Counted from the stretch's first letter, positions 49,285 to 60,683 are shown. The stretch: DNA of 64,000 nucleotides from Anisus vortex (GCA_949126835.1 OX421494.1:3665201-3729200), one strand, 5' to 3'. Notes: generated from the sequence alone by a model not told the origin. A program made the numbers and translations.

Positions 49285-49620
49285 TTCATCAATGCAATCA
49301 AGAATTTGCTGACGATATCGACCTTTTGGTCCGGTAGCAAGGAAGAACTACAAGAGCTCACAGACAAGCTTGCAGATAGTTGAGATAGAGCAAGGCCATA
49401 CGGAATGGAAATCATCTCAGGAAAAAAAAGTAAAATAATGATCAACACCACTGATGATAGAACATTATAATTAATATAATGAGTCAACAACAACTGGAAG
49501 AAGTAAAAAATTTCAAATATCTAGGAGCCATTCTATCTGTAGACGGAAGGTGTGAGGCAGAAATTCGAGCCAGGATTGGGTTAACAATGGCTCGGCTAGA
49601 TTAAACAGAATCTGGTCAAA
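49285..49620 (+). pseudogene. LINE RT fragment (palm to thumb)
   Basis: QEFADDIDLL is readable near 49296, followed in shifted frames by EELQELTDKLADS, YGMEIISGKKSKIM and VKNFKYLGAILSVDG, the order expected downstream of an FADD motif. It matches the same RT type as 48085-48620 but lies downstream of it, so the order is permuted. Confidence 0.72.
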
Positions 49621-49621
49621 T

Positions 49622-49760
49622 AAAAACTTGTAAATGTGACTGAAACAGCTTCAATACATTGTAAATGTGACTGAAACAGCTTCAATACATTGTAAATGTG
49701 ACTGAAACTGAAACAGATTCAATACATTGTAAATGTGACTGAAACAGCTTCAATACTAGT
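49622..49760. repeat. 32-bp tandem repeat, four copies
   Basis: ttgtaaatgtgactgaaaca followed by gcttcaatacat, four times, the third with an extra ctgaaa. Confidence 0.9.
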
Positions 49761-51151
49761 CTGAAAAGCTTACAGCTGATCAATCTCTATGTTTACGATT
49801 ATATTAATTTTTATTAAATCGGATTGTCTATATTGCCTTGAACACTTATCCCCACGATTTTTTATAACTTTCCCCTCACTCTTTTGTATATTATATATAT
49901 ATATATATATTATAAATATGCCTGTAGACAGTATACTGTTTGTTGTTTTTCTTTGCTATAGCCTATACCGGTATAGCCCAATGTAACGTATTAAATTGCA
50001 ATATATAATTGGTAATAGTAGGCCTAATAGTCTACTGCTGTGAACATAAAATAGACTATTAAACTACTCCCCATTAGTCCACCCATCCCCTACTACATTG
50101 AACTCTATAATGATGCCATATTGATGAATGCCTGGCAACCAGCCATTGACTTTCTCATTGAAGTTTCCGATTGGCTGGTTTCCTTTTATCCACCTTCAGC
50201 AGGATGCCGAATCGTAAAAAAAAAAAATATAACGTCACCGGTGTACGACAATGGCTTTGTCTCGTAATAAAGCTACAACACACACAAGGATTGTTGCGCG
50301 TGCAATTAAATTTGTTCTGTTTGTACGTCTGTGTGTGTCACGTGTCAGGGCTATGGGTTATGGCTCCGAACTAGAGGTGTGTGCCGTGTATTTTTTCTGG
50401 GTCAGTAAAAAGCAATACGACATCTGATATCACATGTGACACTGACTTTTATTGTCTCCTTCGAGTCATTATAAAATACATGTACCGGTAATACTAATAG
50501 CCTATGTTTTGTGTCCTGCTTAAATTACTTATACTATACTTATACTCATTAACACTACCGGTACATTTTAAGTTAACTTTGAGAGAAATATATTTTTCTA
50601 TGTGAGCGACTAGATCTGGGTGGCCAGAATCAACGAAATGTCATGGAAAGCAATATGTCAGATGAGTCCGGATGCCACACAGAAAACCCTATCAAACTTA
50701 CATTCAATGATTCAATGTTGAATTTAAAACTAACCACATTTTGTTGCCAAATAATTGAAGAGCCTAAATTGGGCCGTGTTGCTACATTAACTAATATATC
50801 ATTATTATCATAATATCAATTAATACTACCCTCTAATTCTGGTACCAGTATACATAAAATATAAATAAATTACATTTTTTAAAAGTAAAGACTTTGCTAA
50901 AGTCAAAGGGAGATAATGCGAAATATCTTTCTTATTAAAATTGTTCAATTGATTATTATTTTTATTTTAAAATTATTAATATCATTGCGCAAGAAAATAT
51001 GGGCTCCTTGTAATTCAATGTAATGTATTACTATTTTTTTTAAATTAGTATTAGATCTATAGACTTTCAATTTCAAGGTTTGAATTTTGAGTAACTAAGT
51101 TTTAATAAATTAAATAAAACAATTTTAATTCAACCCCCACGGAAGTCTTGA
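49761..51151. other. Interval without recognised gene
   Basis: AT-rich, with a short (TA)n at about 49893. Frames of 65-67 codons have no motif. Confidence 0.5.
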
Positions 51152-51634
51152 CAGGGTTCATACTCTTTTTGGAAAATCAAATTCCAGACATTTTCCAGAC
51201 ATTTTTTTAAATTATAATTATAGACTACGATGATAATTAATTATAAATACGAATTATTATTATTATTTTAGATTAAAGATTTAATGATGAATTCAATTTA
51301 ATGATGAAAATAGATAATCTTACTCTATTACTTTCCAATCATTAGGATCATTAAGACTACTAAAATTTTGCTATAATAATACAACCTCACAGCAGTAAGT
51401 CAGTAAGTTATATCTAGGTAGAGAGGAGTAAATAGTGTGTGTGTGTGGGGTGGGGTGAAGATTATAGTAGGTTAATTCTGAGCTTATGCATACAATATCT
51501 CCCTAAACTAAAAGCTTAATCTAATTTCCAAAAAACAATAATTGTAAAAAAAAAAAAGGTGAACTACTTGAAGTCATGATTACCTTGCAACCAACAAACC
51601 GAAATCCGGTTTTGAAAATCAAGTAGGCTACAAG

Positions 51635-51813
51635 CAGAGCCTTTACAAGCTTATGTAGCACCCCAGGGCAAAAGTTTCAGCGCCGCCCCCTTGCGTACTG
51701 TAACTGCTTGTTTAGTGCTATATTTGCCATATTTAGACTACATTTGCCGCCCCGATGGAAGTGTCCCTCTTGGGCATAAGCCCCCCTCTGCCCGCCCCTA
51801 TGTGAGGACACTG
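51635..51813. mobile_element. Short MITE (same family as 30243)
   Basis: Begins CAGAGCCTTTACAAGC and ends GAGGACACTG. Flanking 8-mers gctacaag and cctacaac match 6 of 8. Internal words cttatgtagc and tatatttgccata are shared with the copy at 30243. Confidence 0.72.
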
Positions 51814-51915
51814 CCTACAACCAAGACCATCGTAAATACTTACGGTGGTCTTGCTACAACCAACCAACTAGAACGGCTTAGGCTTAGGTCAGAGGGACCC
51901 AGCTGGGGTGAAGGG

Positions 51916-52607
51916 CAGACATGCCAACCCCTAAGTCTAAGTAGGCCTACTCAAAAGAGGAAAAATCTTGAAGAAAAAGAGGATTTTTGAACAAAAAAGC
52001 AGAACACTCTTTATCTAGACTAACAATCGTTTAAAAAAAAAAAAAGAGGAACATACCTAATCCTATAGACTAGATATCTATTTACCTACGTTTTAAGACA
52101 ATTCACAAGCAATGGGTCTAGAGTCTAGATCTAGTAGGCCTACGAAGAACATTAAATTTACAGTTTTTCTTTGCTGAATAAACTTCTCTGAATATTCCTT
52201 CCTTTAAAACTGAATTAGTTTTTTTACAGTTTGAACAAGTCAGGTTTAAACTTTATGAGGCAGGACAATTAGACATTTTCACAATCTTACCAATACAGTA
52301 AATAGGCCTAAAGGAAAACAAAGATTTATTGCTAAACAGAAACACGCTTAATACCGCAAAAAACGTTAAAAAATACCAGAATATCTCTTTTAATAAACCC
52401 AGAAAACCCAAGTAATGATAATTATAGCATTGTGACCTTATTTGTGCCTTTATTTTATCAACCTAGACACGGACTATATTTCAACATAGGAAAAACCCAA
52501 ACTTTCCAATTTGGCATAACTAAACTAGTAAAAAGCGGAACAAAATGTGTTTTTTTATTTTTAAAAGCGGAACAAATTCGCCAAAAGCGGAACGGTAGGC
52601 ATGTCTG
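51916..52607. mobile_element. Probable TIR element nested in 51152-52765
   Basis: CAGACATGCCAACCCC at the left and GGTAGGCATGTCTG at the right are inverted repeats. Flanks gaaggg and aaaggg match 5 of 6. No coding sequence. Confidence 0.5.
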
Positions 52608-52765
52608 AAAGGGCAATGAAGATGATTGTAGCAATTTTAGGATTCCAGACATATTTAAGACTTTTTGGGGGTTTTGGTGAAAAAGTACAGATTTTCCAGA
52701 CATTTTTAAGTCTGAAATGCGTTTTTTTAGATTCCAGACATTTTCCAGACACCGTACGAACCCTG

Positions 52766-54051
52766 TCTTGAGCTGTGCCATACCGGTATCATAAATGAAC
52801 CCTAAACTATGTAACAAATGATTCGATGATAAACAGCGCTGGTAGTTTTATTGTCCTATCGACACAGAGTCACAGAGCTTGACTTATTGTCTTTAACAAC
52901 TACTAGTACTAGGTATGATTATGATGTGATTCAATGGTAACAATTTTGCGCTGACCCAATCTTTTAAATTATTCAAGGGCTTGTCATACCTTTTGATATA
53001 TGATACCTTTGTTCAGGTATTTCCAAATTATTTTTTTTTCTTTCACCTTGGTAAATTAAAGTTCTGTATTTAAATTAAAAGAAAGCGCAATTACAAGTTA
53101 TTACTTTTTCCATTGCCCCCCCCCCCCAAAAAAACAACAACAATTGCCTTGTGTTGGAAGAGTTGAATAAAAATATCAAGTGCTGCTGGCCCTGTGTACA
53201 TTCTTTGCAAAATGTGCTTTCAACTTAAAATCTATAACTATAACCACATACTGGTACAGATTTCCAAACATATGTTTTAAGAAATTAGAACAATTTGTTT
53301 AACTAAAAATGGTGTTTTACAATACTTTGATGTATTTTAGATATATGTACTAACTAAAATATTACTTTTAATATTTCACTATACTAATAATGAAATGTTA
53401 CAATTACAATTGAAACTTTGCACAGTTGAGATATTATTATTGTTACAAAGTATTACTATTACATCCAACACTTATTGAATTTACATAAAATTGCAATTTG
53501 ATTTGCACTTTTCAGTTATGGTATTGCTTTTACATTTCAGCAAATAATACTTATCATTTCTCCTCACATATCAAAGAAATATATTTTGATCCTTAAGTCT
53601 TTGACTTAATTTTACCAGATCAATGCATTTAATTGTTAAATCAATGTCCTATATATTATCAGTGTTTACTTTGTAACAATTTTGACTCGCTTTGAATTAT
53701 AGTGATGTACCTTGCCAATTTGTAACATTGTTTGTGATAGGACTTACTCGATTGGTACAGATATTTGTGCTGTGATACATACACTGTTTCATTAAATTAA
53801 GAACCAAATCTTTGTATCTATACTAGATCTATATATATTAAGATTTATTTTTTTTACAACTCAATGAGATTTGATTTTCAGTGCTTAAATTATGGAAAAA
53901 AATGTCATAAAGGGCCTAACTGTCATAATAAATATGTAGTAAAATTGTGAAATTCTACTGGAAATGTATGCCAGACAACATTTTGTGATTTTGTATGTTA
54001 TTTACTAAAACAATTTAAAAAATAAAAAAAACTTGAATTTTGGTTTACATA
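52766..54051. other. Intergenic, AT-rich, downstream of RPS24
   Basis: No recognised gene. A C11-type homopolymer lies at about 53117. Confidence 0.5.
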
Positions 54052-54057
54052 TTTATT
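54052..54057 (-). promoter_or_regulatory. RPS24 polyadenylation signal
   Basis: AATAAA on the minus strand, 47 bp after the stop codon in the last exon. The transcript end is expected within about 30 bp to the left. Confidence 0.75.
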
Positions 54058-54103
54058 ACTTGAAGAAATAATGAATCCATCCACAAAATCTGCAACATTT
54101 TCA

Positions 54104-57100
54104 TTACTGAAATAGAAAATAAAAACAAGTCTCAGTCAAACATCAAATTGGTGGAAGCAAAGTAAACAGCAAGCATTTCCACAATAACTAGAAAGAAAGT
54201 TGATCAACAATTACCTTCTTATCCTTAGCAGTACCAACTTTTGTCTTAGCTGTACCTCTAACCTTCTTCTGTCTGTTCTTTCTTTCCTTTCTCTGTTTAC
54301 GGCCTGTTCTTTTAATTTCTAAGAGACCATGCTAATAGGGGAAAAAATTTTGCTTTAATTGAGATCCAAGCTGGATGTAATTGACACAATTCAAATATCT
54401 GTAACAAAATGTTCCTTTGCATAACATACATTTAAAAGCAAATCATTTCTTCTTCTCAAAACCAAGATCCAACAGCAAAGAACAACTAAAAAGACAAAAG
54501 CTTTGCTTAGCAGCAAAAAAAAAAGAGCTCTGCATCCAGGTGAATAGAAAAGAAATCAAAGTTTCTTCCATGGAGGCAGAAGATGCTGGCTTGGATGAAG
54601 TAGGACCAGAAAAGACACCAAGGCAGACCAAGAGTAAGATGGATGCTGTATGTGGTGGCAATTCCTTCACTTCTGTACATGTGGACCTCATGCAAAGTGT
54701 TAACCACAGACACGCTCCCATTAAGAATACATAGGTGGGTGAAGGTGATGAATGCGCCCCTTAGGATCACTGCACAACAAGAGCCCAATTAAATTGGTGA
54801 GGAAGGAATAGGAGCAACAATATCATCTCTCCAACCCAGGTAATGGTACACCAGGTAATGCCACTTCATGAATGACCCATGAGAATTCTGCAGGGAACAG
54901 GTATATACCTGCTATATACCTAACATGCTGAATGCCTCAAACAGGGCCCCAGACACACATTTTTTGTTATACGCCAGACTTAAGAACTGGATGGCTTATC
55001 CAATTTTAATGACTTTTAAACTGGTTGGCAAATCTAGAAGATGAAAAAAAAAAAATGAACTTTAAGACTTCTGCAAAGTTATTTATTTCCCAAACATCTA
55101 TATTATTATATATAAAGTAATGTGTGTGTCGCATTCAATCATCATTGACTAATTTAAAGACACATGACCTTATTGTCTCATATCATACTCTTGCAATCTT
55201 GTTTCTGACATGCCTTGCGTATTGGTTAGTGTCATCGACTGCCACGCTGGCAACCATGTTAAAATTTTCCAAGCCGCTTTGCCCCAATCACAAACTTTCC
55301 AAAACCTTCCCAGACTTGAATATCAAGTCAATATTGATAAACTTTCCAAATATCTAAAAAAAAACTGGTCCAAATAGACCCACATTTCGGGTTAAAAAAT
55401 AAGGACACTAAAACATGCAATTCAGTTGACCCTAAAAAAAGTGTAATGTAAATACTTAACATTATAACAACTTACTCTAGCAAGTCTGTACTTGGGTTCA
55501 AACTTTTTAGCCTTGTCAAGGTTATCATAGATCAATGCAAAGCCTGTGGTTTTACCACCACCAAAGTGTGTTCTGAAGCCAAAGCAAAATACAGCATCAG
55601 CTGTTGTCTTGTACAGCTTGGCAATTTTCTCTCTAACTTCTGTTTTTGATAGGGTTGCACGTCCAGGATGTAAAACATCAACAACCTTAAAGTAAAAATA
55701 AAATAACACTTTGATTGATTATTATACATCTAGTCTAGACATTTACAAAGAAATTTTGGTTTTATAGACCAAGAAAAAATAACAATTGCAGAAAATATTT
55801 AGATTTAAACCATGTCAGGAATTCAATGGTAAGACTACTAACAAGAAATCTTTTAGCTTATTCAGTTATTGTCTACAGTCATAAAAAAGGAAAAGGCTAA
55901 CTCTGGAAAATAATAGTGTATGGCACAAGAAATTTTTTGCAAAGATCATAAATGGAAGTGCAAATGGCCGCAGTTATATTATTTTATCAAAGTCAAAGGC
56001 AACATGAAAAATGCCAGACCTAAATACATTTGCAGAAGGAAAACTAATGATTATTATTCAGAGAATTGCTAACATTGCCATTGGAAAGCAAAATCATTTG
56101 AATTTCTTGAAGTCAACAAAACCTCTTTGGCTAAATTTGGATCACACTGAATAAATTAAAAAACAGTACAGTGCAATGTTCTATCTCAAGATTGCTTATC
56201 TAAGGCATCTTTTTTTACCATTTAAGTCTACACCAAGACCATGTTTAAAGGATTATTCAACTAGCCTTAATTTAATCCAAACTCATCAGTTAGGCTATAT
56301 AATTTAAGCTAAAAACACCCCATTTTCATTAGGCCTATATGAAAATACATATCTTCCTTCCTAGTTCACTTAATAAGGTGGCATTGATCTATCCAGTAAG
56401 TAGGTCTAAGTGTTATTAGTTTAATCAAAATAGGTTAGGCTACTAGATCCAGGCCTACCTATCAATATCAAAAGAAAGAAAAAAGACAAAAAATCTTTAA
56501 CTTTTAGTTTACTTACCATCTGTTTTCTGCAAAGCAGTCTGTTTGTCATGAACTTGCGCGTTCTAACAGTGGCTACACCGTCAGCCTGGTGATAAAAACT
56601 TTGTAATTAATGTAAATTTAAACAACAAAATGTCAAAATGAAAATGTTTCATATTTCATCCTAACAAAACCACACTAATAAAAATAAATAAAATAAAAAT
56701 ACGCTATGTTTATGTCAAACACTAGCCCATACTACTCTTTGATACTTGTGAAAGCCTAGTTATGATTAAGGCAAGGGGGTTAGGGACCACATAACTATGA
56801 TATAACCTTAAAAGATTTTAATCCTGCTTTTAGTTTTAGATCGAGCTAAGCGCCTAAGGTAGGCCATCTTTCATCTAAAAACTTAATCACAAATGGAGTC
56901 CAGTGATAAGCGCAAAATTGTTTATCATAAACTTTATGCATAAAATACAAAGTAATAAATATCCGAGCCCTAAATGTATAATAATATACTTTGTATATCC
57001 GTCATCACAGTGGGGAATAATAATAAGATACGATCTGCCTACCATTTGATCATTTGCTAATATTCTATTTACTATTTACAATATCTAAAATTATAATTCT

Positions 57101-57251
57101 GATACTGTCGATACTGCTAATAATAAATGATATATTATGTTTAGACAGTTAGGATTTTTATTTACTTTAACTTTTAATTTATATTAGCTTTAGTTTAACA
57201 TTATAAAACTGTGATATTTGTTGATATAAACAAAAATTTAATTCCTACCAT
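54104..57251 (-). CDS. RPS24: Ribosomal protein eS24 (RPS24), complete, four coding exons plus a stop-only exon
   Basis: Component of the small ribosomal subunit, needed for 18S rRNA maturation in known eukaryotes. Coding pieces on the minus strand are 57249-57251 (ATG alone), 56517-56585 (23 codons), 55476-55685 (70 codons) and 54215-54331 (39 codons). The stop TAA is at 54104-54106, the first bases of the final exon. All junctions have GT donors and AG acceptors and are in phase 0. The 133-residue product includes [36 protein letters not shown] and [19 protein letters not shown], hallmark eS24 sequences, and a basic tail [19 protein letters not shown]. The exon that ends immediately after ATG is the same layout as in vertebrate RPS24. 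If the last intron were retained the protein would gain about eight residues instead of ending at KDKK. No frameshift or premature stop: an active gene. Confidence 0.97.
54332..55475 (-). other. RPS24 intron 3 (largest intron)
   Basis: 1.14 kb between coding exons 3 and 4. Holds overlapping 92-111 codon frames on both strands around 54417-54788 with no recognisable domain. No convincing snoRNA was found in this or the other two large introns (55686-56516 and 56586-57248). Confidence 0.7.
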
Positions 57252-57263
57252 GATTGCTATTGA

Positions 57264-57281
57264 CGGAAAAAGCGGAAAAGG
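57264..57281 (-). promoter_or_regulatory. Oligopyrimidine tract upstream of the RPS24 ATG (possible 5'TOP)
   Basis: Minus strand reads CCTTTTCCGCTTTTTCCG starting 30 bp before the ATG. Ribosomal protein mRNAs in animals start with a C followed by pyrimidines (TOP motif, translational control through LARP1/mTOR). Either of the two C-T runs could be the cap site. The transcription start was not determined. Confidence 0.55.
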
Positions 57282-58134
57282 AATTATCCCAACATGAAAT
57301 CAAACGAGCAGAAAAAATAGACCAACCAATGATTCTAAAATCAACAGGATTTCGTTTTCCGTTTGCATGAATTTACTAGCCTTTAAAAAAAATAAACAAG
57401 AGAAGGGCCTACCCCTTTATGAAATGTAAGAAATAGGTTATAAATAAAAGGGGTTGACAGTTTCTGTTATAAATAAAAGAAATTAACATTTTTAAACTTT
57501 TTTTTTTACATTTTTTATGAAAAAACGTTTCTTAAAGAATTAAGTTAGATCTAATCATCTAATCTTTAAACTTAAGTTTAACTTAAGACTTCACTTAGCC
57601 AGTTAGGCTTAGGCGGCTTAGGACATACTTAGGACTTAGGCTAAGACATGTGACATGACAATTAATTATCTAATTCTGAATTCATGACAATGATGATGAA
57701 TGACAGCAATCTAAAACTAAAAGATATAGTTAGGCCTAGTCTAATTAAATTAATATAGGCCTAATATTGATAGTGATATTGATATGATATAGCATTATTC
57801 ATTATAGCAAGGATAATTCCTTCAGACAATGACTTCGCCAGCAGCCTGACCTACTGAGATCTGAGAGTCTTATAGTCTTAGTCTTGGGTATTTCTACATT
57901 CTACATTCATTTGTTATATTCATATTTCTGAGTAAATAAAGTAAATTAATTAGGCCACAGTAAGTTTAAGAGAACTGATAAGCTTGAAATAAAACACCAG
58001 TATATGAGTATATATTGTCTTTTTTTATAATTTATACTTATAGGTAGGCCTATGTATGGAAAGCTTCTCACAGGTCACAGGAAAAAGTATCCTGTCTGAC
58101 CAAAATAGATCCATATGCCATATTCATATACTTC
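57282..58134. other. Upstream region of RPS24
   Basis: AT-rich with many taggcct words. No other gene is visible. Presumably includes the RPS24 promoter, but no TATA box or known element can be singled out. Confidence 0.45.
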
Positions 58135-58378
58135 ATATAGGACCGGTGAAGCGGTGTGGCCACAGCATAGTGGATTGTGTTCTCCAGCACAATGCCCAGT
58201 CACCTTTCCTTTACATTACCCTAACTAAAGTCAGCTAGGTCTATCCATCAGAACTGGGTAGAGGCACACACCTTCCATACCTGGAAACAAATCCTATAGC
58301 CTTATCCAGGATTTAAACCCAGGACCTTCGGTATGACTGCAAAACGCGCTGCCATACAGCCACCATGACCCATCTGAC
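58135..58378 (-). mobile_element. SINE-A copy, inverted
   Basis: Plus strand reads taggaccggtgaagcggtgtggccacag, tggattgtgttctccagc, then ggatttaaacccaggacc and cgcgctgccatacagccaccatg, the reverse of the body, box B and box A. Confidence 0.82.
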
Positions 58379-59048
58379 AGGAACTTTGATGAAAATAATG
58401 TATCAGAATGAAGATAAACAAATAACCTTAAAAATGGTGAATTTGAATTTAAGACTCACTAATTGTAATTTTTTAAAATCTTTATCTGCATAGCTGACAC
58501 CTAAAAAACACCATTAGAATTTAAGACCTATAATAAAAATGTAAGATTTAGCACACACAATTTAACCTTGGTTACTTGTTGAAATGCAAAACCCATATAC
58601 CAGTAAGTAATATATTATTCTCTTTTTTTCTAAAATTTTAGATAACTGTGTGAAGAACATGAGTGCCAAGGGACATTGTAGACTGCAGTGCACATTGTTT
58701 TGGACAATATATTATGTGCAATGACATACTTCAGTCACTAAGAAGATGATTTGTTTCTGTCAATTACAAAGAGGGTTTTGGACGTAGGCTATTGAAAAGG
58801 TAATTTTAAAATAATCAAGAAGGTAATATTTTCAAGACATGTTTTCAATCATCTTCTCCATAGCATAAAATGCACACTTTGTGAGCATAGAATGTTATAT
58901 GCCTAATGTTCTCCACCCTCGACCCAAATACTGGCTAACTAAAACTTTTAATTAAATAAATGACACAATGTCATGTTTATGAAGCAAAATTGATAAAGAC
59001 AAGGCCCCAATTGTAATACTGTCAAGGAATATATGCTTGAGGTATATT
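58379..59048. other. Interval without recognised gene
   Basis: AT-rich. Nothing recognised. Confidence 0.5.
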
Positions 59049-59278
59049 GGGCACAGTGGTCTAGTGGAATCACATTCAAACTCCTGTACAGAATGTCCAG
59101 TGTTCAAATCCCGGTGATTGCTAGGATTTTTTTAAGGGTCTGAAAGGCATCCCTGTGACTACTTAATGGAAACCAGTAAAGGAAGCTGGGATTTGTGCAG
59201 GCTACACAATCCACTTAGTACACCATTGCAACAGAAACTCTTGAAAGCTGCTACCCTTGGATCAACATGGTCTGAGAG
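59049..59278 (+). mobile_element. Diverged SINE-A interrupted by an LTR element
   Basis: Head gggcacagtggtctagtgg and gtgttcaaatcccgg, body gtgcaggctacacaatcc and caacagaaactcttgaaagctgc, then ggatcaacatggtctgagag, where the LTR begins. The missing SINE tail may continue after 61119 (agaggaaaactt). Confidence 0.7.
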
Positions 59279-59591
59279 TGTGGTGGGTTTAACAAACAGC
59301 CTTTCACTCAGTGACTAAACAAACAGATTTGATTTGCTTTCGCTCTAAGGTCAACACACCCAATCGAGCATTTATTTTAAGATAACCACAAGAACACAGG
59401 TACCCAAGACGAGGTGACCAATCAGGATAAAGTTAGAAACAGAAAAAAACACCTAAGGTAGGGTGACAGCGTTGGGGTCTTGTAGTGTAAAATCAAATGA
59501 GCTGATTTGTAAAATGCGCGTTTTTGTTTTTACGGTCTTGCCAACTTCGTGCTGCCAAACTAACCTGTTTTAAGGCGGGCACTATATTACA
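59279..59591 (-). repeat. Left LTR (3' LTR on the minus strand)
   Basis: 313 bp, same length as its partner. By eye they differ at nine positions, all transitions. On the minus strand it holds AATAAA in taaaataaatgctcg, a likely polyadenylation signal. Confidence 0.92.
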
Positions 59592-60046
59592 GACTTCCCA
59601 GCCTGATGCGTCCCATCCCGGGGCGCTACCATTTACTCTTTAAACGGGTCATTAATCAACTGATAGAGGGCCTGAACTAAAGGAAGAGCTGCTAGCAGCA
59701 AGAGCAACAAGGGCACAGTGGTTGTTGGCTGGCAACACTTCAAGGTGTAACCAGTGTAACCACACTGCCCTGGGTACTCAGAGGGCATTCCTGCAGCCGT
59801 GGTGAACATTGAGGCTCTTTTTGTTGTTTAGTGCAAGTTGGAGGCTCGCTGCCCGCCAGGGCGGCAGTCGCTGGTTCAGGCCTTCGGGTGTAATGGGCTC
59901 GATGCTTATCGGGATTGGTTGGTTGACCCTCCGAAAAGCGTTGCCTCCCATGGCTGGCACCAGAATGTGGTACACGCGAATGCCCGCTCCTGACAAACGT
60001 CTGGTTTTCACTTCCCCGCAGGGACTGACGGCTAGTCATCCCAGGC
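59592..60046 (-). other. Unassigned 3' interior of the LTR element
   Basis: Between the end of the Y-box frame and the left LTR. Overlapping frames (130 codons at 59740-60132, 77 codons at 59778-60011 on the minus strand, 100 codons on the plus) have no domain I can name. The 130-codon frame overlaps the Y-box frame in a different register, joined through an A9 run near 60058-60066, but resembles no Y-box C-terminus I know. Purine-rich gctgggaag just before the LTR may be the polypurine tract. Confidence 0.5.
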
Positions 60047-60448
60047 TTAGCCAGGGATTTTTTTTTCTGTTCTGTCCCCATTACCGTTACGTGGATACCA
60101 TCTATGTCTGAATCTGCGACGATCAGCTGCATATTTACTGCCTATTACATGAGAACCACTTGGGCCTGTTACGTTTGCAGCCTGATTTCCCTTCTCACCT
60201 TCAACAACATTGAACTCGACCTTTTCACCATCCCTAACACTCCTGAGGTATTTCCTTGGGTTATTTCTTATAGTGGCTGTTTAGTGCACAAACACATCTT
60301 CTTTTGTGTCGTCACGATTGATAAATCCATAGCCACGTTTGACATTGAACCATTGGACTGTTCCTGTCACATTTGCAGCCATAACATTTCTTTTCTTACG
60401 CTTTGGGGGAGAGTCATTGGCAGCCCCTCCCAGCAGTTGACTCTGCAT
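60047..60448 (-). pseudogene. Y-box protein cold-shock domain, captured in the LTR element
   Basis: Open from ATG at 60448 to a stop at 60047-60049, 133 codons with one internal stop (codon 56, 60281-60283) where Y-box proteins have Gln after the VFVH motif. Residues about 26-108 form a full cold-shock domain: [19 protein letters not shown] with the RNP1 motif, then [10 protein letters not shown] (RNP2), [25 protein letters not shown] and AANVTGP, and the Y-box extension [18 protein letters not shown]-box proteins bind mRNA and single-stranded nucleic acid and control translation. No intron interrupts the domain, pointing to capture of a spliced mRNA. It lacks the long Arg-rich C-terminal tail. 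It could still be expressed from the LTR as RNA. Confidence 0.88.
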
Positions 60449-60458
60449 GCCGGGGGCG

Positions 60459-60683
60459 CTAGTTTGGGTGATTCAAGGTGCAATGGCGTTTGATATGACC
60501 CGGTTCCCAGCAAAAAGTGCATTCTGGCACATCCTGCTCATTATATGGAAAGAATTTGCTTCTATACAGAAAAACTTTGACAAAGTCCCCCTCCAAACTA
60601 GACCAGGCGGTGCAAATTTTCCGATGTGCTGGTGGTGCATATACATATCGCCAGGCTCTCTCTGGGGCGGATCTTTCTAGGCC
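60459..60683 (-). pseudogene. gag remnant with a CCHC zinc knuckle
   Basis: Minus-strand frame open from after a stop at 60684-60686 to a stop at 60459-60461. Near its end it carries CTFCWEPGHIKRHC (60521-60480), a C-X2-C-X4-H-X4-C nucleocapsid knuckle that in retroelement Gag proteins packages RNA. The upstream part, AWSSLEGDFVKVFL and neighbours, may be the tail of a capsid region but is not diagnostic. The frame closes 10 bp before the ATG of the Y-box sequence. There is no start codon, so this is a remnant. Confidence 0.65.

Larger units (their letters stand above)
51152..52765. mobile_element. 1.6-kb TIR element with a 6-bp duplication
   Basis: Left end CAGGGTTCATAC and right end GTACGAACCCTG. 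Subterminal ccagacattttccagacat occurs at both ends in the arrangement expected for inverted repeats (each end reads toward the centre). Flanked by a perfect TCTTGA at 51146-51151 and 52766-52771. The interior has no transposase and two smaller elements are inserted. Superfamily uncertain: 6-bp duplications are not typical of hAT. Confidence 0.65.

Noticed and set aside
54417..54788. Overlapping frames of 92-111 codons in RPS24 intron 3
   Set aside because: Open on both strands at once, no domain, and located within an intron of an active gene.
56270..56300. CTGATGAG on the minus strand, considered as a hammerhead ribozyme core
   Set aside because: The required GAAA strand and paired stems are not present nearby; the same applies to ctgatgag near 62396.
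56997..57012. Box C-like GTGATGA in RPS24 intron 1 (minus strand), considered as a C/D snoRNA
   Set aside because: No box D CTGA at a suitable distance downstream and no terminal stem. Similar partial boxes in intron 3 also fail.
59740..60132. 130-codon minus frame considered as the Y-box protein's C-terminal tail
   Set aside because: It lies in a different register and its composition lacks the Arg-rich islands of known Y-box tails; origin left open.
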